A stretch of 10,029 nt of DNA from Bacteroidia bacterium (GTDB taxonomy: Bacteria > Bacteroidota > Bacteroidia > JABEUT01). The stretch is taken from contig JABEUT010000078.1 in the NCBI GenBank assembly GCA_013044305.1, positions 1 through 10,029 of the forward strand, written 5' to 3'. Positions 7,601 through 10,029 of the stretch are shown here, one piece after another. The position numbers and the translations under genes were made by a program. Below the pieces are notes generated by a model, which had not been told where the DNA came from, did not search any database, and saw only the letters and a program-made list of their open reading frames with translations. Each line of letters begins with the position of its first letter. Position 1 is the first letter of the stretch.

Positions 7601-9023
7601 GCGGCTGGCGAAGCGAGATGAAACCCAGCTTAGGATTAAGGGTATATTCCGAAGGCGACAGCATACGCGCCAGATCCACTTTTTCGAAATCTGTAACCTG
7701 CTGAAACCCTTCTCCTTCCAAAGTACCCAGTGCCGTGGTAAGCCCTACCACATTTGGGTTTCGCCTAACCTGCATGGCAGGGTCAAGGGAGTTTACCGTA
7801 TCGTTGGGCGGGTCGTAGGGCGGTCTTGGGTTTTTAGGGTAGCCGCTGCTCGACCATACTACGCCGCGCTTGGGCAGCGTAAGGTTGGCTGGACTTTCAC
7901 CAAGGTCAGAGTAGGCAATTATGTTGCGTGTGTTCTGGGTTTGGGTGGTGGTGTTGGTTACCCATACCTCTATCCTTGTAATGTTTACGCTTGTGTTGAT
8001 GATGGGCAGGTTGGCCAGCGCCTGATCGTAAAGGTCATAGAAGAACTTCGACAGGAAGAAGTGCTGGTTGGCCTGGTACTGGTCCATCTTTATATTGAAG
8101 TTGGTGGTTTGCGAACCGTTCTGCACGGTTATCGTTTTTTTCTCGCCTTTTTCCTGCGAATAGACCAGCGTACCTGTAAGCCGGCCGAACTGCAGTTTTG
8201 TTTCCACCCCGAACAGGCTCTGGCTTCCGGTAATTAATGTTCCGGGCAGGGGGAAGGTGATGTTGCCGGCCTGTATGCTTTTAATAATGTCGTCTTCATG
8301 CCCGGTGTATCCCAGCTTCATCTGGTTCTGAAAATCAAAGGTGGCCTTGGTGTTATAATTGGTTGACAGTTTGAGCTTGTCGCCTATTTCGCCCGTAACA
8401 TTCAGCTGTATGTTCTCGTCGAAGTTGAATGTGGTAAGGCTTCTTTGAAGCACCGGCAGGGCAGGGTTTAAAATTTTAGAATTGTTGAACCCGAAAATAA
8501 GTTCTGCCGAGCCTTGCGGGCGTATGTTCACCGTATTGCTTCCGAATATCATCTGGAAAGCTTTTCCGCCTATATGTATGGGGGGTATGAGCCCCTTTTC
8601 CTGCCTTTTGGTCTGGTCTGCCGCCTGGCTCTTCTGCTGGAAATATTTTTTTTCGGACTGTGAGAACAGGTAGTCCTCATACTGGTCGGAATCCATGTCC
8701 ATGGGAGGTCGGTAATCCAGGTTACCCATTTTCTGGTAGATATCATACTTGCCCGTTTCGGTGTTGTATTGCACATCCGTTTTTATGTTGGAGGGCTGCG
8801 ACAGCAGCAAACCGCCGTTGGGGTTGTAAAACGGCACGCCGTATGACTCGTCGTCCCAGGGGTAGGGCAGGCCCGGCGGGGGCGTATCCGATTGCACGAC
8901 AATCCTTAGTCCTTCAGCGCCTTTCAGGGGCAATAAACGTCCCTTACCACCGGCGAACAATGGACAAAGCAGTACAATAGCCTGCACTGCAGCAAGCACA
9001 GCATATTTCTTGTAAGAAATCAA
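1653..9023 (-). CDS. sprA: SprA, outer-membrane translocon of the type IX secretion system
   Basis: SprA (Sov in Porphyromonas) is the channel through which folded T9SS cargo crosses the outer membrane; the Flavobacterium homologue is a single-chain 36-strand beta-barrel powered through the GldLM motor and needed for gliding and secretion. The 2456-residue length fits the family (about 2400). Residues 1-26 look like a signal peptide (KK, hydrophobic core, FAGG). Family-like blocks follow in order: NPALPVLQR (186-194) through the ATFDF and GHEDDI segment (227-246), YIDDFDG (844-850), IEFWMMDPY (1008-1016), WWYQFKIPI (1254-1262), MYFKG (1283-1287), WFDELRLTGF (1547-1556), GTVLPGY (2026-2032) and the C-terminal NNPYISSSYP (2432-2441), so the gene is complete. 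Three Asp-rich EF-hand-like loops start at residues 585, 1098 and 1200. A Met/Pro/Arg-rich, then highly charged, insert spans about 1945-1997. The start is TTG at 9021-9023: an in-frame TAA lies upstream with no ATG or GTG after it, and starting later would remove the basic n-region. ruvA lies 239 bp upstream. Confidence 0.97.
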   Translation of the reverse strand: MISYKKYAVLAAVQAIVLLCPLFAGGKGRLLPLKGAEGLRIVVQSDTPPPGLPYPWDDESYGVPFYNPNGGLLLSQPSNIKTDVQYNTETGKYDIYQKMGNLDYRPPMDMDSDQYEDYLFSQSEKKYFQQKSQAADQTKRQEKGLIPPIHIGGKAFQMIFGSNTVNIRPQGSAELIFGFNNSKILNPALPVLQRSLTTFNFDENIQLNVTGEIGDKLKLSTNYNTKATFDFQNQMKLGYTGHEDDIIKSIQAGNITFPLPGTLITGSQSLFGVETKLQFGRLTGTLVYSQEKGEKKTITVQNGSQTTNFNIKMDQYQANQHFFLSKFFYDLYDQALANLPIINTSVNITRIEVWVTNTTTQTQNTRNIIAYSDLGESPANLTLPKRGVVWSSSGYPKNPRPPYDPPNDTVNSLDPAMQVRRNPNVVGLTTALGTLEGEGFQQVTDFEKVDLARMLSPSEYTLNPKLGFISLRQPLNYDQVLAVAYQYTYNGQVYQVGQFSTDGVPTANELMVKMLKSTNVSPEVPLWKLMMKNIYALGSFQINATNFMLNIWYNNPATGVDIPYLPTGKFNNTQLLQVCGLDQLDQNGDRVSDGLFDFLPGVTIDPADGWIMFPTVEPFGQDMYNKLVAAGYPTSGAGSAGSFIFQSLYDSILVVAQQQPNYDRYWLRGSFQSSSSSDISLGAMNIPPGSVLVTAGGITLTENVDYTVDYTLGRVKILNQGLLSSGTPIQISLENNALFSIESKTYAGAHFDYMVNKDFTLGATAINYTEHPLTQIVMIGQEPVSNTMLGLNEDFKAQAPWLTRAIDALPFIHTKAPSEITASTEVAAMIPGHPKYIGSTGTAYIDDFDGSESFIDISQPYTWSIASTPQGQPSAFPEGQLNDTLPIGYNRAKVSWFVVDPLFQQVEGGVTPANITVDSMSNNFYRMVLQTEVFPQEQSPTGTPINLPVLNLEYYPSQKGPYNYDVGPSQWSKGIDVNGNLVDPQSRWGGIMRAIQQTDFESANIGYIEFWMMDPYNSDNSNPNTSGTLYFDLGDVSEDVMKDGVKQFENGLPTDAADYVNPANVNNPYTTSVWGRAPVNPNLVNAFANTDASRPFQDAGLDGLVDSSEQTYFARYLNAIKTKFGANSAAYQKALADPSGDDYHYYRGDDYDAANYGIQTRYSMYCGLEGNSATQTQYGNLNPKGGNYPTTESTLPNTEDINQNNTLDQDEAYYEYQVQMTKQQVNPNNVGNNYITDAFQGSVQTPNGQTKQVWWYQFKIPIASFIRKIGPISDFHSIRFIRMYFKGADKPIRLRFAQLEFVQDDWRQYTGSLLEPGDYIPNDMQTQFDMYGVNLEENGATAPVNYVIPPGIQRQLNLQSANLVQENEGSLAINVCNLQSGDARGVYKSAQLDLRAYTTLSMFVHCQSGDPSHPLSNGSMQAFLRLGSDFTQNYYEYAVPCQVTLPGSYNTNNPVDQATVWPDANTMNIAMTTLENAKLARNAALLANPNLTVNLPFSVQDGANIVTVIGNPTISNVQEMMLGVRNPKRTASNENSNDGKPKCAQVWFDELRLTGFSEKGGVAAVSRVTAKLADLGTLSLSGNIKTPGFGQLETTVGDLSRETDLEFDMASNLQMDKFFPKNWGLSIPMYVGYSDQIGIPEYDPLNPDILMSTELASMNKTQQADLKAQTLTVTRRNSVNFTNVHKNKGKNSKKNHIWDVENFSGTFAYSEQNHSDVNTAFNIDKNYHVALTYNYSFRPKPVQPLINSPFFKKRKYLALIGDFNFYPLPDMFSFNENVDRDYNAFQLRFALPSGEELPMPTPASKTFNLVRTWALPFPLTKSLKLEYGATDDARVMEPEGEPITNSAQRDSVVRGFFNHQVNTDFKQTIKATYEVPLNKIPALNFINLSAHYEGSYEWVHAPFAADSLGATIQNSNTKSINGQMNMLMFYNKIPLFKKLLSETAPRPGMNRSPSMMRNRMPGMGRNLNPKARDSLRKIEVQDSIKAARQNDSVARSKSFAYYAGRTFGHLLTMVKNISFNYTNTSGTVLPGYNDSTRFFGMDDRNGWAPGVPFVFGVQNGNQLLNSAAQNNWLVNTSAFFMPYSTTNSQSLMLHASLEPIPDLKMDLTANRTVTASFSEYVHDSANRFVYYTPTEAGNFSMSYFCMRTAFSGLFNGSLSSTAFTNYLNDRSVISRRVAVQNPYSAGYSPVTGYYDGYSGMSQNVVIPAFLAAYSGQSPNTISTSPFPQIPLPNYSLNYTGLLKIKWVKEHFQSVTVSNAYTSSYSVGGYNYNMLYDIGSPFAIIRDVNGDFLPRDQIPTVALTSQFSPLLKISGTFKTGIMSDLSISTSKQAALNMSDLSIDEVNSAQYILGLGYKIKNLMLPFKIGGKAIKNDLTIKADLSYIMNATIIRSTLQQTSQITGGQSILSIKPQVEYTITKRISARIFFDKIINNPYISSSYPTSTMDGGLAIRFTLS

Positions 9024-9032
9024 ATCTCCTTT
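9024..9032 (-). promoter_or_regulatory. ribosome-binding site of sprA, unusually close to the TTG start
   Basis: The minus strand reads AAAGGAGAT directly against the TTG at 9023, matching the anti-Shine-Dalgarno complement AAAGGAGGT at 8 of 9 positions. Only two bases separate the AGGAG core from TTG, shorter than usual; the next codon, ATT, lies at five. A strong Shine-Dalgarno is itself uncommon in Bacteroidota, and it supports initiation here rather than further inside the gene. Confidence 0.5.
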
Positions 9033-9060
9033 TAAACAAAAGAGTATTAATGCTGCATCA

Positions 9061-9080
9061 GGGTAGGGGTGGGGTTATGG
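9061..9080 (+). other. G-rich tract, possible G-quadruplex on the sprA template strand
   Basis: The plus strand reads GGGTAGGGGTGGGGTTATGG: runs of 3, 4, 4 and 2 guanines with short loops, in otherwise AT-rich DNA about 38-57 bp upstream of the sprA start. A two-tier quadruplex could form, or a three-tier one with an imperfect fourth run. It lies on the template strand for sprA, so the mRNA leader is C-rich here. Any regulatory effect is inference. Confidence 0.3.
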
Positions 9081-9160
9081 ATTTTAATAATAAGGAAACG
9101 TTTATCAGCAAATGGGAAGCCTGCGGAAGGGCGTGGGCAAAGGGGCCTTTTAATGACCTT

Positions 9161-9169
9161 ATCTCCTTT
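9161..9169 (-). promoter_or_regulatory. second AAAGGAGAT motif in the ruvA-sprA gap
   Basis: This is an exact copy of the nine bases before the sprA start, 137 bp further upstream. No ATG, GTG or TTG follows at a usable distance; only ATT or ATA would be available for a leader peptide. It may be a chance purine-rich match or a decoy or standby ribosome site. Confidence 0.25.
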
Positions 9170-9224
9170 ATGTTGTTTTGTTAAATTCCCATTAAATTGT
9201 ATATTTTTCTTTAAGCAAAGTTTC

Positions 9225-9232
9225 CAAAAGTA
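9225..9232 (-). promoter_or_regulatory. candidate -7 promoter element for sprA
   Basis: The minus strand reads TACTTTTG, an exact match to the Bacteroidota -7 consensus TAnnTTTG, about 30 bp past the ruvA stop codon. Initiation just downstream would give sprA its own transcript with a leader of roughly 190 nt. No clear TTTG or TTG -33 element stands at the expected spacing, which keeps confidence moderate. sprA may also receive read-through from ruvA, as I see no terminator between them. Confidence 0.38.
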
Positions 9233-9262
9233 GCATATTCTGCATATAACGTAGCTGTTTTT

Positions 9263-9853
9263 TCAAAAATTCTTCAATACTTTCTTTACCAGTTCTTCCA
9301 CAGTAAGGCTTCCGTCCGACTCCTTCAGCGCTTTTTCAATGGCTTTTTCGGCTATATTTCGGGCATAACCGAGTGTTTCAAGAGCATTTAACGATTCCTG
9401 TTTCAGTTTATTGTGTACCGTGCCGAATGAAGAGGCTGCGGCGCCGAAAGGCTCTTTGCCTAATTTGCTTCCCAGATCAACAATGATGCGCTGCGCCGAT
9501 TTTTCGCCGATTCCCTTTATGGAGGTAAGCTTTCGTACATCGGAAGTAACTATTGCCTGCCTTAGTTCGGCCGGCGACAGGGCGGAGAGCATAACCCTTG
9601 CCGTAGCCGCACCCACCCCCGATACGCTTATCAGGTCGCGGAACACACTGCGTTCCTGCTGTTCGGCAAAGCCATAAATGATATGGGCGTCTTCGCGTAT
9701 GGCCAGATGCGCATAAAGTTTGCACTTGCCCGAGGCAGGCAGCTTATCGTAAGTATTAATAGATATATTAAGCAGAAAGCCAATGCCGCCGCAATCCAGC
9801 ACCACGTAGGCGGGGTTCTTTTCCACAAGTTCCCCTTCAAAATATTCGTACAT
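9263..9853 (-). CDS. ruvA: RuvA, Holliday-junction DNA-binding subunit of RuvABC
   Basis: RuvA binds four-way DNA junctions as a tetramer or octamer and loads the RuvB helicase to drive branch migration in recombination and repair. The 196-residue length is typical. Residues 1-63 form the N-terminal OB-fold domain, opening MYEYFEGEL and ending in REDAHIIYGF (53-62), where E54-D55 correspond to the acidic pin. Two helix-hairpin-helix motifs follow: VSGVGAATARVML (77-89) and IKGIGEKSAQRIIVDL (112-127). A variable linker at about 130-150 leads to the C-terminal RuvB-binding domain, with LETLGYARNIAEKAIEKAL at 158-176. The start chosen is ATG 9851-9853. The open frame runs 54 codons further upstream, but that extension lacks RuvA similarity, is hydrophobic, and reads into an intergenic palindromic repeat, so it is not coding. 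sprA follows on the same strand after 239 bp. Confidence 0.97.
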   Translation of the reverse strand: MYEYFEGELVEKNPAYVVLDCGGIGFLLNISINTYDKLPASGKCKLYAHLAIREDAHIIYGFAEQQERSVFRDLISVSGVGAATARVMLSALSPAELRQAIVTSDVRKLTSIKGIGEKSAQRIIVDLGSKLGKEPFGAAASSFGTVHNKLKQESLNALETLGYARNIAEKAIEKALKESDGSLTVEELVKKVLKNF

Positions 9854-9874
9854 ACTAGTTTTTTTTGAAAACGT

Positions 9875-9882
9875 TAAATATA
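9875..9882 (-). promoter_or_regulatory. possible -7 promoter element for ruvA
   Basis: The minus strand reads TATATTTA, one base from TAnnTTTG, 21 bp upstream of the chosen ruvA ATG and next to an A/T-rich leader. I find no convincing -33 element, so this is a weak candidate. Transcription from here would give a very short leader and would exclude the longer reading of ruvA. Confidence 0.25.
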
Positions 9883-9990
9883 GGTATTTTAGGACGACTT
9901 GTGGGAGAAGGGCTTTAAAAAGGAGACCGGGTATGCCTGTAAGAATAAAAACCGGATTAAATAATGCCGGAAAGCAAACACAATGAAGTT

Positions 9991-10029
9991 TTAAAACCCC
10001 GAAGGGGTATAACATTAGTAGCCCCGCCA
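9991..10029. repeat. intergenic palindromic repeat of the CCCCGAAGGGG type (cut by window edge)
   Basis: The core ACCCCGAAGGGGT (9996-10008) is a perfect 5-bp stem with a GAA loop on the plus strand and TTC on the minus strand. It is followed by TATAACATTAGTAGCCCCGCC up to near the edge. Dispersed elements with this core, often next to a spacer and a further CCCC block, are in my recollection common in intergenic DNA of many Bacteroidota and give rise to spurious small ORFs reading 'PFGV' or similar, as the upstream extension of the ruvA frame does here. Only one copy is visible, so its repeat nature rests on recollection. Confidence 0.45.

Noticed and set aside
8946..8966. Lipoprotein signal (Cys20) in SprA
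   Set aside because: The residues before Cys20 are V-L-L; a lipobox needs Gly, Ala or Ser directly before the Cys. An ordinary signal peptide ending near FAGG fits better.
9140..9151. AAAGGGGCCTTT inverted repeat followed by T residues
   Set aside because: The loop would be only two bases with a full stem, the stem is short, and no plus-strand gene ends here.
9854..10015. 54-codon N-terminal extension of RuvA
   Set aside because: RuvA proteins begin at the MYEYFEGEL-type OB-fold strand; the extension is unlike RuvA and derives partly from a palindromic repeat.
1..10029. Mobile element, CRISPR array, tRNA or phage genes
   Set aside because: I found no transposase or integrase frame, no regularly spaced repeats, no cloverleaf-like RNA gene and no terminal inverted repeats.

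Overview
The window looks like chromosomal DNA from a member of the Bacteroidota (Bacteroidetes). The main reason is a full-length SprA, the giant outer-membrane translocon of the type IX secretion system (T9SS), a system essentially confined to that phylum. It sits directly downstream of ruvA, an arrangement I recall from many Bacteroidota genomes. Weak or absent Shine-Dalgarno sequences at the ruvA and phasin-like genes, AT-rich intergenic DNA, and a CCCCGAAGGGG palindrome in the right-hand intergenic DNA fit this. I cannot name a genus.

All supported genes read leftward (minus strand). From right to left in transcription order: (1) an upstream region carrying a palindromic repeat and the probable ruvA leader (9854-10029); (2) ruvA, the Holliday-junction-binding subunit of RuvAB (9263-9853); (3) a 239-bp gap with an exact match to the Bacteroidota -7 promoter element, a G-rich stretch, and two copies of an AAAGGAGAT ribosome-binding motif; (4) sprA (1653-9023, 2456 codons), which fills about three quarters of the window and appears to start at TTG; (5) a 319-bp AT-rich gap; (6) two adjacent helical, phasin-like genes (434-1333 and the truncated 1-397), separated by 36 bp, that resemble each other and probably form an operon.

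There is no evidence of a mobile element, CRISPR array, tRNA, rRNA or phage gene. The content is mostly core: recombination/repair, protein export, and a pair of probable carbon-storage-granule (or otherwise coiled-coil) proteins. The least ordinary points are the non-ATG start and overlapping ribosome-binding site of sprA, three EF-hand-like Asp-rich loops in SprA, a Met/Pro/Arg-rich insert in its C-terminal third, the internal duplication and tandem paralogy of the phasin-like proteins, and their position where gcvH often follows sprA. I see no clear new multi-gene system.
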